Positions 28,847 to 38,059 are shown, counted from the first letter of the stretch. The stretch is DNA of 45,688 nt from an uncultured bacterium (GCA_948469375.1 CAOKLO010000027.1:1-45688), one strand, 5' to 3'. Numbers and translations are program-made. Notes: a model not told the origin generated them from the sequence alone.

Positions 28847-29230
28847 ATGAGCAAATTTTTGGATCAGATGCTCCGCCCGGAGGCGGAGGACGTGCAGAAG
28901 AACCTGCCCCACGCCCAGTATGAGGTCAAGCGCCTCAGCCGGGCCCTGGGTGAGCCGGTGGTGCTGGAGCTGCGGGCGTTGTCCTATACGCGGGCCCAGG
29001 AGCTGCGCAACCTGACGGAGGACGTGGAGCTGCACATCCTGATGGCCGGCTGTCCGGAGCTGAAGGACCCGGCCCTCCAGAACAAGTTCGGCGGAGCCAC
29101 GCCGGCGGAAACGGTGAAGGCCATGCTGCTGCCCGGCGAGATCGTAGAGCTGTCCAGGGCGGTGGAGCGGCTGGCGGGCTACCGCAAGCGCACCATCCGG
29201 GAGCTGAAGGACGAAGTAAAAAAAGGCTAG
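28847..29230 (+). CDS. xkdN: Tail assembly chaperone, short form
   Basis: A 127-residue XkdN-type chaperone: RLSRALGEPVVLELRALSYT, RAQELRNLTEDVELHILMAG and KDPALQNKFGGATPAETVKA, ending ELKDEVKKG. It coats the tape measure protein during tail assembly. The gene ends in GTA AAA AAA GGC TAG; ribosomes slipping -1 on the A-run make a longer form (next entry). GGAGG precedes the ATG. Confidence 0.88.
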   Translation: MSKFLDQMLRPEAEDVQKNLPHAQYEVKRLSRALGEPVVLELRALSYTRAQELRNLTEDVELHILMAGCPELKDPALQNKFGGATPAETVKAMLLPGEIVELSRAVERLAGYRKRTIRELKDEVKKG

Positions 29231-29388
29231 AGGAGCACAGCGACCCGGATCTGGAGCTCCTCTGGTGGCTGTTCCGCAACAAGAACATCATGCCCTGGAC
29301 GGCATACGGCGAGATGTGCCGTTCAGGGCCCCGGGATGTGACCCACGTGTTCGCCTTGCTGCAGCATGAGCGGTTTGGCGAAACATAA
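29218..29388 (+). CDS. C-terminal extension of tail chaperone made by -1 ribosomal frameshift
   Basis: A AAA AAA at 29218-29224 is a canonical slippery heptamer. After slipping, the frame reads AGG CTA GAG from 29224 for 54 codons (RLEEHSDPDLELLWWLFRNK, then NIMPWTAYGEMCRSGPRDVT) to TAA at 29386-29388. This frame has no ribosome site of its own and its Trp-rich, acidic peptide matches the second chaperone product of phage G/GT-type and P2 E/E+E'-type pairs. The fusion product (28847-29388) would be 180 residues. Confidence 0.85.
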   Translation, partial: KKRLEEHSDPDLELLWWLFRNKNIMPWTAYGEMCRSGPRDVTHVFALLQHERFGET

Positions 29389-29412
29389 CGCCGCCCCTGG
29401 AAGGAGCGGCGT
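29388..29412. terminator. Hairpin between the chaperone and the minus-strand moron
   Basis: ACGCCGC and GCGGCGT flank an 11-base loop just past the stop of both convergent genes. It could act on either strand but has no T-run, so strength is doubtful. Confidence 0.45.
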
Positions 29413-29640
29413 TCAGACCAGAAGGGAAACGGCAAGCAGGAACATGAGGCCAAACAACAGGAATGAGGAGAGGAAAGCACCCAGTCCCCTCAAAAATTTG
29501 GGGGAACGGAGCCATTTAACAAAGTCCCCTCGTGCAATGTCCCATTCGGTGTTGGTGATTGAGGCATACATGAGGCACATGCCCCAAACCAGCATCCAAG
29601 CACCCGCGCACCCTGCTGCTATCACGATTGCCATTGCCAT
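29413..29640 (-). CDS. Membrane-protein moron on the opposite strand
   Basis: A 75-residue protein with two predicted membrane spans: MAIVIAAGCAGAWMLVWGMC near the start and FLSSFLLFGLMFLLAVSLLV at the end, with a polar, charged segment (NTEWDIARGDFVKWLRSPKF) between. It is the only minus-strand gene of the late region, sits between chaperone and tape measure, and has its own near-consensus promoter (29695-29668). GAGGAGG lies ten bases before the ATG at 29640. This is the pattern of a lysogenic moron expressed from the prophage; superinfection exclusion is a common role for such membrane proteins but is unproven here. Confidence 0.7.
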   Translation of the reverse strand: MAMAIVIAAGCAGAWMLVWGMCLMYASITNTEWDIARGDFVKWLRSPKFLRGLGAFLSSFLLFGLMFLLAVSLLV

Positions 29641-29667
29641 GATGGAGACACCTCCTCTTATGTTTTT

Positions 29668-29695
29668 AGTATACCACAAATCACATTGGCGTCAA
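29668..29695 (-). promoter_or_regulatory. Promoter of the moron
   Basis: Minus strand TTGACG (29695-29690), 16-base spacer, TATACT (29673-29668). It reads away from the tape measure gene and would be active in the lysogen independent of late transcription. Confidence 0.7.
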
Positions 29696-29706
29696 GGGGT
29701 GAGACT

Positions 29707-31944
29707 ATGCCAAAGGACAGCGTGAATCTATATCTATCCATCCAAAGCGGCAGTTCTGAGCACACGCTGGTATCTCTGACCGACAAGACCCGTGCTCTGG
29801 ACAAGGAGACCCAGCTGCTGAAGCAGGCGACGGAAGCCCTGGCTAAGGCGAATAAGCCCTTGACCGAGGAACAGGTCCGGCTCCAGGCGCAGATGAAGGC
29901 GTCTCAGAAGACTGTGAACGAGCAGCAAAAGGCCTATGCCGAACAGGGTGATGAGCTGTCAAAATTGAACCTGGACCGTGCCATTGAGGAGCACGCGAAG
30001 CTCAAGGCCGAGTTGTCTGAGGTGAACGCCCAGTTGGGCGCCAATCAAAAGACTTACAAAGAATATCTCGAAACCGTCCGCAAGGGGACGTTGAGCGATA
30101 CCGGCGGGGGCGGGAGCGGGGCCTCCTCCAGCGACAGCCTGAGCCTTAAAAACATGGCAAAGGGCCTTGTCATCGGCCAAGTGGGGCAGATGTTTTCGTC
30201 CTCATTAGGCGGGCTGGGGCAGGCTGTCCTCACCAGCATGATCGGTACGCCGGAGGCGTCGCTGATCTCCGACGCGTTGAGCAATGCCATTTCAGGCGGC
30301 GCGGCGGGCGCGATGTTCGGCCCCTGGGGGATTGCCGCCGGGGCCGCGCTGGGCGGGCTCTCCGGACTGATTTCCGGCGGCACCAAAATCTTTGAGGCCA
30401 AAGACGACGCGTTCAAGGACTACTACGGCGGGCTATACAACGACGTAAAGGGCCAGTCCGGGGAGATGGTGGGCGCGGGCTCCACCCTGGCCTCGGGACG
30501 GCAGACGGACCGCATCTCCTTCACGACCATGTTCGGAGACGAGCAGACCGCCAAGGAATACCTGAAGAACCTGGTGAGCATGTCCAACCACACGCCATTT
30601 CTCTATGACGACCTGGTGGCCATGAGCAAAACCCTGGCCACCTATGGCTACAGTCCCGACGAGGGGAGCGAGGATTACATCCTGGACGCGCTTCAGACCA
30701 TCGGCGACACCGGGGCCGCCCTGGGCATGGGCACCGGAGACATGACCGCCGTGGCCCAGGCCCTGGGCCGGATGAAGTCCAGCGATAAAACCACGCTGGA
30801 GTATCTGAACATCCTCAATGACCGGGGTATCGGCGCGGTGGGGATGCTGGCCCAGGCCAAGGGCGTGGACCAGGGGAAAATTTACGAAATGATCTCGAAG
30901 GGCCAGATCTCCGGCAGTGAGACAGTGGACATCATCACGGAGGCCCTCCGGGACGCCTACACCGGCACCATGGAAGATCAGAGCAAGACCTTCGCGGGCA
31001 TTTCCTCCACCCTGGAGGGCCTGGAACAGGAGCTTCAGAACGCGGGGGGCGACGCCTACAATGAGCTGCGCCAGTCCGGCAAGAGCGAGATGGTGGCCGC
31101 CTACGACGGCGCCCTGGGCGACGCCATCAAGGAGATCAATGCCGTTGTGGGCGAGAACCAGGCGCGGAAGGAAAATCTCCAGGACCAGTATATGCGGGAA
31201 GTCCTGGACATGGTGCTCCGCGGCAATCAAGGCTCGTTATGGTCCACCTTTGACCAGGATCAGCAGAATGCGCTGACGGAGATGTCCCAGGAGTTCGCCC
31301 GGTGGAGCCAGCAGTATGAGGAGAGCGGCCGGACCGATGAGGAGGCCGGGGCCCAGATGGAGTCGCTATATGAGCAGGCTCAGGTGCTGGGGCAGGCCTA
31401 TTTTGACAACAGCGATCTGATGAAAACCCTCCACGATGTGGAAGAGGATGAGGTGGAGGCTATCCGGCAGAATACCGCGGGGCTGGAGCAGGCCTACACC
31501 GCCACGTATAACCTGAGCCAAGTGATGAGCCGGGGCCTGATCGTGCATAGTGTGGGAGGCTACACCAGCACAGCTCCAACTCCGAACGAGCTTGCCGATG
31601 CTGAGGCCACAGTGGCCGCCTGGCGGGCAGACCCGGACTCCGTTACCCCGGAGCAGATGTCCGCCGCCCAGAACGCGCTGGCCGACAGCGCGGCGGCGGC
31701 GCGCCGCAACGCCTTCGGCCTGGACCGGGTGCCCTACGACGACTACCCGGCCCTGCTCCACGAGGGAGAGCGGGTGCTCACCGCCGCCGAGGCCCGGGCC
31801 CAGGACGCGGGGAACGTCCAGCCTTTGGCCATCACCATCACCGGCAACAGCTTCACCGGCACGCCGGAGGATATGGCCTACGAACTGGCGCAGATCATCC
31901 TCCAGCGGCTGACCGAGGCGGGCATCGCCGCCGCGCCCAAATAA
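29707..31944 (+). CDS. Tail tape measure protein
   Basis: A 745-residue protein. Residues 1-125 form coiled coil (QLLKQATEALAKANKPLTEE, LDRAIEEHAKLKAELSEVNA). A Gly/Ala-rich hydrophobic part follows (SNAISGGAAGAMFGPWGIAA), then a globular tape-measure domain (TTMFGDEQTAKEYLKNLVSM, GTGDMTAVAQALGRMKSSDK, YLNILNDRGIGAVGMLAQAK). The C-terminus has YDDYPALLHEGERVLTAAEA, common at tape-measure ends. It sets tail length and is short for a myophage, predicting a short tail. ATG 29707 rather than the TTG at 29686 is taken because AAGGGGTGAGACT precedes it. Confidence 0.9.
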   Translation: MPKDSVNLYLSIQSGSSEHTLVSLTDKTRALDKETQLLKQATEALAKANKPLTEEQVRLQAQMKASQKTVNEQQKAYAEQGDELSKLNLDRAIEEHAKLKAELSEVNAQLGANQKTYKEYLETVRKGTLSDTGGGGSGASSSDSLSLKNMAKGLVIGQVGQMFSSSLGGLGQAVLTSMIGTPEASLISDALSNAISGGAAGAMFGPWGIAAGAALGGLSGLISGGTKIFEAKDDAFKDYYGGLYNDVKGQSGEMVGAGSTLASGRQTDRISFTTMFGDEQTAKEYLKNLVSMSNHTPFLYDDLVAMSKTLATYGYSPDEGSEDYILDALQTIGDTGAALGMGTGDMTAVAQALGRMKSSDKTTLEYLNILNDRGIGAVGMLAQAKGVDQGKIYEMISKGQISGSETVDIITEALRDAYTGTMEDQSKTFAGISSTLEGLEQELQNAGGDAYNELRQSGKSEMVAAYDGALGDAIKEINAVVGENQARKENLQDQYMREVLDMVLRGNQGSLWSTFDQDQQNALTEMSQEFARWSQQYEESGRTDEEAGAQMESLYEQAQVLGQAYFDNSDLMKTLHDVEEDEVEAIRQNTAGLEQAYTATYNLSQVMSRGLIVHSVGGYTSTAPTPNELADAEATVAAWRADPDSVTPEQMSAAQNALADSAAAARRNAFGLDRVPYDDYPALLHEGERVLTAAEARAQDAGNVQPLAITITGNSFTGTPEDMAYELAQIILQRLTEAGIAAAPK

Positions 31945-31953
31945 GGAGGGGCT

Positions 31954-32820
31954 ATGGAGCGCGTCATCATCCTGAAGAACACGGACACCGGGCATGCCCT
32001 CACCCTGCCGGTGACGCCGCAGAGCTACCCCATGGCGGAAGGCCGGGCGGTGGAACGGCTGGATATGGCCGAGACCGGGCAGATCGCCCTGCCGGGTCTG
32101 AATACGCTGTTCGTGGGCACGCTGGAGTTCATGCTCCCGGCCCGGGCCTACCCCTTCCTCACCGCCGGGGCCGTGGCCCAGCCGTCCCATTACCTGGGCC
32201 AGATCACCCAGTGGAGCGCGGCAGCCAATGTGTGCCGCTACATCGTCACCGGCACGGACATCAACGCGCCTGTGCTGCTGGGGCCGCTGGACTATGGCGA
32301 GGACGACGGCACCAATGACGTCAACTGCAAGCTGCCGCTGTACGAGTACCGCTATCTGGACGAGGCCAAGGCGGAGAAGGTGACCCAGAACAACGGGCGG
32401 CCGGTGGACACCACCAGCCAGCCCGAGACGGCAGGCAGCTACACAGTGGTGAAGGGAGACTGTCTGTGGACCATCTGCAAACGGTTTTACGGCGACGGCT
32501 CTCTGGCCTATAAGCTGGCCACCGCCAACGGGATCAAGAATCCCAACCTGATCTATCCCGGCCAGGTGCTCACCCTGCCGGATAAAGCGGTGCTGACAGG
32601 CTACGCGGCCACGCCCGCGCCATCTGTGGCTGGGACCGCAAGGCAGCAGACTGAGCCTGCGGCAAGCAGCGGCGGCAGCACGAAAACCGCCTATGAGGAG
32701 GCCCAGCAAGAGAAATTTGCGCAGAGAAGGACGGCCAGGACCCAGGCGCGGGCGGCCATCGGACTGTCCTCCGACGCGGCCCGGAAGGAGCAGCTGGCGC
32801 TCAGAAAGGCAGGCAGATGA
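31954..32820 (+). CDS. xkdP: LysM-domain tail hub protein
   Basis: A 288-residue protein. The N-terminal domain (1-145) resembles PBSX XkdP. Residues about 162-212 are a LysM peptidoglycan-binding domain: GSYTVVKGDCLWTICKRFYG, LAYKLATANGIKNPNLIYPG, QVLTLP. The C-terminal part is Ala/Gln/Arg-rich and helical. It probably anchors the baseplate hub and contacts the cell wall during injection. AAGGAGG precedes the ATG. Confidence 0.88.
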   Translation: MERVIILKNTDTGHALTLPVTPQSYPMAEGRAVERLDMAETGQIALPGLNTLFVGTLEFMLPARAYPFLTAGAVAQPSHYLGQITQWSAAANVCRYIVTGTDINAPVLLGPLDYGEDDGTNDVNCKLPLYEYRYLDEAKAEKVTQNNGRPVDTTSQPETAGSYTVVKGDCLWTICKRFYGDGSLAYKLATANGIKNPNLIYPGQVLTLPDKAVLTGYAATPAPSVAGTARQQTEPAASSGGSTKTAYEEAQQEKFAQRRTARTQARAAIGLSSDAARKEQLALRKAGR

Positions 32821-33818
32821 TCCAACAGGAATACGTAAAAATCCGGGCCACAGACCCGGACGGCACCACCGCTAACATCACCCAGCTCTGCCGCTCCATC
32901 ACCTGGAGCGGGGACTGGCGCAACGCGGCCCGGACCCTGCGGTATTCCCCTGTTGTGTCCGCCGCCGATGTCCACCTGCCCCGGGCCCCCACGGAGCTGG
33001 GCGGCTCGGTGCAGTTCTGGCGGGAGTCTACCCTGCTCATGGACGCCTTTGCCCTGGAGCGCACCCGGGACAGCCTGGGAAACACCATCGACGTCACCGC
33101 CTACGACCGGGGGCTGTACCTCACCCGAAACAGCGACTTCCGGCGGGTGGAGAACCAGACGGCGGAGGCCGTCACCGCCTCGGTGTGCGGCAAGTTCGGC
33201 ATCCCGGTGGGAGAGCTGGCGGCCACGGGAGTACCCCTCACCCGGAATTTCCCGGGGGTGACGGTGTACAAGATCATTATGACCATGTACTCCCTGGCCG
33301 CCGACCAGACGGGCAAGCAGTACCGCATCCGCTTCCGGGGGCGAAACCTGGAAGTAGTGGAGATGAAGCAGTCCGACGAATCGCTGAGGCTCAAGCCGGG
33401 GAGCAACCTGCTCTCCTGCGTGGCCAAGGAGAGCGCCTCCTCCATGACCAACTCCGTGGCCGTTTACGACGACCAGTATAACCTGGTCACCACCCAGGAG
33501 GACAGCGAGGCGGTGAAGCTCTACGGGCTGATGCAGGCGGCCATCCGCTCCGGGGCTTACGAGGACCCCGGCAGCCATGCCAAACAGGTGCTGAAGGAAA
33601 ACGGGCTGAAAACCATCATCACCGTCAATGTCCTGGGGGACCTGCGGCTCATCACCGGGAACACGGTGGTGGTGGAGGAGCCGGTAACGGGCATACAGGG
33701 GCTGTTCTGGATCATCTCGGACAGTCACACCTGGCGAAAGGGTATTTACCAGACCAAGCTCACGCTGTCGCTGGAGGGCTTGATGGACAAGCAGACAGCG
33801 GGCAGCGAGGCCAAGTGA
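32817..33818 (+). CDS. xkdQ: Baseplate hub protein (XkdQ-like, gp27-like fold)
   Basis: A 333-residue protein: ITQLCRSITWSGDWRNAART, LRYSPVVSAADVHLPRAPTE, VQFWRESTLLMDAFALERTR, VTAYDRGLYLTRNSDFRRV and TGKQYRIRFRGRNLEVVEMK match the XkdQ/late-control family forming the baseplate hub. Start overlaps the LysM gene stop in ATGA. Confidence 0.88.
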   Translation: MIQQEYVKIRATDPDGTTANITQLCRSITWSGDWRNAARTLRYSPVVSAADVHLPRAPTELGGSVQFWRESTLLMDAFALERTRDSLGNTIDVTAYDRGLYLTRNSDFRRVENQTAEAVTASVCGKFGIPVGELAATGVPLTRNFPGVTVYKIIMTMYSLAADQTGKQYRIRFRGRNLEVVEMKQSDESLRLKPGSNLLSCVAKESASSMTNSVAVYDDQYNLVTTQEDSEAVKLYGLMQAAIRSGAYEDPGSHAKQVLKENGLKTIITVNVLGDLRLITGNTVVVEEPVTGIQGLFWIISDSHTWRKGIYQTKLTLSLEGLMDKQTAGSEAK

Positions 33819-33834
33819 CGGGGAGGAAATTGTT

Positions 33835-34314
33835 TTGGACGGTAATCCATACGCAGGCCTGGTCGCCCTGATCCGGGAGCAGGGCGCGGACGCCAACCCT
33901 GTCGGAGACAGCGCGAAGGCCGGACTGGGCGCCGCCCCGGCCCGGATGCGGCTGGGGACGGTGGTAAGCACCGCGCCGCTGAAGGTAAGGGCAGCGGGGC
34001 TGGTCCAGCCCCCCAGCGCCCTGCGCATCAATGAGCGGCTGGTGAAGGGCGCCAGGTGGAAGACCAAGACTACCAGCCCCAACAGCGACATCAAGGATTT
34101 TACCGGCCCGATCTCCGGCCCGGTGCAGGGCGTCCACGGTATCGGCTCCCTCATTGAGTTCACCGGCGGCGAGGTGCATATCCCGGATACCGTCATCGAC
34201 GAGGCCACGGTGGAGCAGCTGGAGCTGGACCTGGCGGTGGGGGACACGGTGCTGCTGCTCACAGAGGACGACCAGGTATATTACATCATCATGAAGGTGG
34301 TTGGTGCGGTATGA
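33835..34314 (+). CDS. xkdR: DUF2577 baseplate protein (XkdR-like)
   Basis: A 159-residue protein: YAGLVALIREQGADANPVGD, MRLGTVVSTAPLKVRAAGLV, LVKGARWKTKTT and a DLAVGDTVLLLTEDDQVYYI end follow DUF2577/XkdR, an OB-fold baseplate component (spike-associated). TTG start at 33835 with GGGAGG upstream. Confidence 0.83.
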   Translation: MDGNPYAGLVALIREQGADANPVGDSAKAGLGAAPARMRLGTVVSTAPLKVRAAGLVQPPSALRINERLVKGARWKTKTTSPNSDIKDFTGPISGPVQGVHGIGSLIEFTGGEVHIPDTVIDEATVEQLELDLAVGDTVLLLTEDDQVYYIIMKVVGAV

Positions 34315-34742
34315 GCAGCATTTTCCCCATCATCTCGCCCCCGGAGGATTCGGGCGGACAGGACCGGAACCTGCCCCTGTGTAAAGAGGTGGCCTGGGAT
34401 TTTGAGAACGACGTGCCCATCTTCCGGGGCGGAGAGCCGGCGGTAGTCACGGAGAAGGAGGCGCTGAAGGTGTGGATCTGGCGGACCCTGCGCACGCCCC
34501 GGTTCAAGTATGAGATCTACACCTGGGCCTACGGGTCCGAATTTGAGAGCCTGCTGGGCCAGGCCTATAACGACTCGGTGAAGACCGCCGAGGCCCCCCG
34601 GTATCTCCGGGAGTGCCTGCTGGTGAACCCCTACATCAAGCAGGTCAAGGATATTTCCGTTTCCTTCGAGGCTGCCCGGCTGACAGTGAAGGGGACGGCG
34701 GTGACCATCTACGGGGAGGTGGACTTCAATGCCATTGTTTGA
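34311..34742 (+). CDS. xkdS: DUF2634 baseplate protein (XkdS-like, gp25 relative)
   Basis: A 143-residue protein: LPLCKEVAWDFENDVPIFRG, ALKVWIWRTLRTPRFKYEIY and TWAYGSEFESLLGQAYNDSV match DUF2634, the PBSX equivalent of the T4 gp25 wedge protein that starts sheath polymerization. Overlaps neighbours on both sides. Confidence 0.86.
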   Translation: MSSIFPIISPPEDSGGQDRNLPLCKEVAWDFENDVPIFRGGEPAVVTEKEALKVWIWRTLRTPRFKYEIYTWAYGSEFESLLGQAYNDSVKTAEAPRYLRECLLVNPYIKQVKDISVSFEAARLTVKGTAVTIYGEVDFNAIV

Positions 34743-35778
34743 GAATGTGACGCCGGGAACCATCCTGGAGCGGGTGCTCAGCCGGATGGACACCGACCTC
34801 CAGACCCGGGAGGGGTCCTACGCCTACGACCAGGCCGCCCCCATCTCCTTCGAGATCTGGCGGGTGCTCATGACGCTGGACGAGCTCATCGAGGCGTTCT
34901 ACGTCAACGAGAACAGCGGGCCCTATCTGGACGCCCACGCCAGGCTGTTCGCCATGAGCCGCCGGGAAGGGGCGCGGGCGGCGGCAAAGATGCTTTTCCA
35001 GGGACAGGACGGCACGGTGGTGCCTGCGGGCAGCCTGTTCTACGCCGCCGGGACGATGGAATTCCGGCTGACGGCGGACGCCGCCATCAAGGACGGGACT
35101 GCGGAGGGCTGGGTGCTGGCGTCGGATGTGGGAAGCGCCTGCAACGTCCCCGCCGGGACCATCGACCAGATTGGGCGGACCATCCCGGGGCTGGAGAAGT
35201 TCGAGAACGAGGAGGCCCAGGGCGGCGCGGACCCGGAGAGCGACGTGGACCTGTTCCAGCGTTTGGATGAAAAGCGCAAGCGGCCTCCCACCAGCGGCAA
35301 CGAGGCCCATTACAAGGAATGGGCGCTGAGTGTCAACGGGGTGGGGGCCGTGCGGATAACGCCCCTGTGGCGGGGCCCGGGGACGGTGCTGGTGCTCATC
35401 GCAGGCTTTGACCGCCGTCCGGTGGATGACGCCATCGTGGCCGACTGCGCCCGGTATATCCAGACCCAGCGGCCCGTGGGCGCAGACGTCACCGTGGCCT
35501 CTGCCGTGGCCGTGGAGGTGGACGTGGCCGCCCGGGTGGTACTCACCTCCACCGCGGCCTTGCCCGCCGTGGAAGCGGCCTTTACGGCCCGCCTGGACGA
35601 GTATCTGGCGGACGCCGCCTTTGAGGAGTTCACCGTCTACGCCAACCGGGTGGGGGCGCTGCTCATGAGTGTGGACGGCGTGGTGGACTATGAGGGGCTG
35701 ACCCTCAACGGCAGCGGGGAAAATCTGGTGCTGGAGCAGAACGGGGTGCCTGTTCGGGGGAGGGTGGACTTGTCATGA
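34729..35778 (+). CDS. xkdT: Baseplate J-like protein
   Basis: A 349-residue protein of the baseplate J/gp47 family (XkdT): ILERVLSRMDTDLQTREGSY, YVNENSGPYLDAHARLFAMS, GTVVPAGSLFYAAGTMEFRL, VGSACNVPAGTIDQIGRTIP, GNEAHYKEWALSVNGVGAVR and a C-terminal YANRVGALLMSVDGVVDYEG. It forms the wedge of the baseplate. Overlaps the XkdS-like gene by 14 bases. Confidence 0.92.
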   Translation: MPLFENVTPGTILERVLSRMDTDLQTREGSYAYDQAAPISFEIWRVLMTLDELIEAFYVNENSGPYLDAHARLFAMSRREGARAAAKMLFQGQDGTVVPAGSLFYAAGTMEFRLTADAAIKDGTAEGWVLASDVGSACNVPAGTIDQIGRTIPGLEKFENEEAQGGADPESDVDLFQRLDEKRKRPPTSGNEAHYKEWALSVNGVGAVRITPLWRGPGTVLVLIAGFDRRPVDDAIVADCARYIQTQRPVGADVTVASAVAVEVDVAARVVLTSTAALPAVEAAFTARLDEYLADAAFEEFTVYANRVGALLMSVDGVVDYEGLTLNGSGENLVLEQNGVPVRGRVDLS

Positions 35779-36392
35779 GGGAGCTTATGAGCTACCTGCC
35801 GGAAAATTATCCGGCAAGCCGTGAGACAGTCACCTTCCAGGAGGCGCTCCAGCCCGAGGTGGGCGTCATGTGGGCGGCCCGGGACGACCTGCTTGCCCAG
35901 CTGGACCCATGGACCGCCGAGTGGGGGTTGGACTACTGGGAGGCCGCGCTGGGCCTGTCCAACGGGCAGGGTGTGGACCTGGACGTCCGGCGCCGGACCG
36001 TCGTGGCAAAGCTCCAGGGGCGGGCCACCACCACCCCAGAGGTGGTCAAAAACGTGGCGGAGACCCTGCTGGGCGTGCCGGTGAAGGTCATTGAGGTGTT
36101 TGACGAGTACCGGGTGGAGCTGGAGGTGGAGCCCGGCCTTGTGCCCGGCGCGGAGCTGCCCCGGCTGAAAGAGCAGATGCGGCAGATCATGCCTGCGCAC
36201 CTGGACTGGGCCTGTGTGATCCCGGTGCTGGCCCAGATTTCCCTGACGCCCCGGGTGGGGCCCAGGTGCAGCGAGGTCACACTGGACCCGTACCGGCCCG
36301 GGCTGCCCGGCATCCCGGCGGGCATGACGTCCTGGCTGGGGTGCGTGGCCAGCGTCAGCACACTACCGATGGCGGAACGAGAAGGAGGCTAA
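35775..36392 (+). CDS. xkdU: DUF2313 tail protein (XkdU/YmfQ-like)
   Basis: A 205-residue protein: MSYLPENYPASRETVTFQEA, WTAEWGLDYWEAALGLSNGQ, RRRTVVAKLQGRATTTPEVV and VIEVFDEYRVELEVEPG match DUF2313, which joins baseplate wedges to tail fibres (like T4 gp53/P2 I). ATGA overlap with the previous gene. Confidence 0.86.
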   Translation: MRELMSYLPENYPASRETVTFQEALQPEVGVMWAARDDLLAQLDPWTAEWGLDYWEAALGLSNGQGVDLDVRRRTVVAKLQGRATTTPEVVKNVAETLLGVPVKVIEVFDEYRVELEVEPGLVPGAELPRLKEQMRQIMPAHLDWACVIPVLAQISLTPRVGPRCSEVTLDPYRPGLPGIPAGMTSWLGCVASVSTLPMAEREGG

Positions 36393-36394
36393 AA

Positions 36395-38059
36395 ATGGGA
36401 TTGGAATATCGCTGTTACATGACACAGGCCGGGTATGCCCTCCAGGCTAAGCTGTTTGCGGAGGGCGGAGACATGACGGTCACCCGGGTGATGGTGGGCG
36501 GCGGCGTCCGCCCGGAGGGCGCGGAGCCGTCCCTGCTCACCGATCTGGTGGAGCCCATGGCCCAGGCCACGTCCACCAAGCCCGTCCGGGCGGGCTGTGA
36601 GGTGAGCCTGGTCATCGAGTACCGCTCCGACCTGAGCCCGGAGCTGGAGACGCCCTTTCAGATCAAGGAGTTCGGGGTGTTCGCCTTGGGTGCGGACGAG
36701 GAGGAGGCGCTGATCCTATGGGCGGACCTGACCCTCTGCCCGGACACCGCCGTGCCGTTGAAATACGGCGGGTGCGTGCGGCGGTATCCGGTGAACATCA
36801 CCGTGGGCCCGGACGCCACCGTGTCCCTGGCCTACCCGGCCGGGGCCTGGATGACCCACGAGGAGGCGGAGGCCATCATCCAGGCAGCCCTGGACAAGGG
36901 GCTGGACATGGGGGACGGCACCACGGTGGGCGAGGCTGTGGGCAGCATCAAGAACGAGCTGGACGAGACCAAGCAGGACCTGAAGGATCAGATGGACAAC
37001 TTCCAGCAGGACGTAGCCGGGGAGCTGGACACGGTGAGGCGCGCTGTGGACGGCTCCAGCTGGTATCACGCCTTTGAGCTGGAGGACTGGACGGGGAACC
37101 GCCTGCGCATTTCCAAGGCGCAGCACGGCATGGCGCCCAACCAGACGGCCTGCGTATTCACTTTGCGCCAGCGGATCGGGAGAACGGCCCGGGAGTACGA
37201 CGAAGACACAGTGGGCCCAGTGGCCGCCGATGTGGTGGAGATGGTGGCCCAGGCCCTGGCGGCCAACACCGCCGCAGCCGGGAGCTATCCCACGGCGGAG
37301 GACGGCCATGTGCTGCTGACCTGGGAGCAGGTGCAGTATTTCCTGCTGGACGATATCCTGGCGCCGGCGGACCAGGCGGCGGCCAAAGCGGCAGAACTGG
37401 GTTTCGGGCCCTGGAAGGACCGGGACAACGGCGCTGCGGAGGTGGTCACCCTGGATGAGCTGCTGTCCGCCGCTTACCTGCCCGCCCTGGGCGGCCCGGC
37501 CACCGCTTTCAACGCCATGTGTTCCGCAGACGCCATCCGGGGCCTTCGCTTCCGCCGTGCCGTGCCGGGGGACGGCTATGCGGCCAAGTACGATCTGGAC
37601 GGCCTGCTCACCGTCACCTGGGGCACCATGTCCTGCCGGGTGCATTGGGATATGGCCACCAAAGACCTGATCGTGGACAGCGACGGTGCTTTTACTGGCG
37701 ATATTCTGGTGATGGGTCCGGCGGACGTTGGTCCCATCGAATCCATTCCGGGGGTCAGCATGGCCCGTAGCGTGGACTGGGCCAACATCCGAAACAAGCC
37801 GGATGTGGCGCTGAAAAGCGAAGTGTATCCAACAGAACATTTTGTATTCATGGGTATTGTGCCGGATATGGAATCCCTGCCTGAAGTGGGCGCGTTTGTC
37901 GGCGAGATGTACGGGGTGACGGCGCGCAATTATTACTATGTCTGGACGGGAAACGGCTGGGACCAAGCGCCTTATAGGGCCGTTTTCGAACACACAGAAG
38001 AAGACAGAGACCTGCTACTGAAGCCCCCGGCAGAAACCTCGCAGGAAACCGAGAGCTAA
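36395..38059 (+). CDS. Tail fibre / receptor-binding protein
   Basis: A 554-residue protein. The N-terminal domain (1-160: YMTQAGYALQAKLFAEGGDM, TVTRVMVGGGV, FQIKEFGVFALG) is the conserved phage tail-collar fibre domain that attaches to the baseplate. A coiled-coil part follows (IKNELDETKQDLKDQMDNFQ), then a globular region, then SVDWANIRNKPDVALKSEVY, a motif that ends many fibre shafts. The last 80 residues, of lower GC, are rich in aromatic residues (YGVTARNYYYVWTGNGW) and probably form the host-binding tip. GAAGGAGG precedes the ATG. Confidence 0.82.
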   Translation: MGLEYRCYMTQAGYALQAKLFAEGGDMTVTRVMVGGGVRPEGAEPSLLTDLVEPMAQATSTKPVRAGCEVSLVIEYRSDLSPELETPFQIKEFGVFALGADEEEALILWADLTLCPDTAVPLKYGGCVRRYPVNITVGPDATVSLAYPAGAWMTHEEAEAIIQAALDKGLDMGDGTTVGEAVGSIKNELDETKQDLKDQMDNFQQDVAGELDTVRRAVDGSSWYHAFELEDWTGNRLRISKAQHGMAPNQTACVFTLRQRIGRTAREYDEDTVGPVAADVVEMVAQALAANTAAAGSYPTAEDGHVLLTWEQVQYFLLDDILAPADQAAAKAAELGFGPWKDRDNGAAEVVTLDELLSAAYLPALGGPATAFNAMCSADAIRGLRFRRAVPGDGYAAKYDLDGLLTVTWGTMSCRVHWDMATKDLIVDSDGAFTGDILVMGPADVGPIESIPGVSMARSVDWANIRNKPDVALKSEVYPTEHFVFMGIVPDMESLPEVGAFVGEMYGVTARNYYYVWTGNGWDQAPYRAVFEHTEEDRDLLLKPPAETSQETES

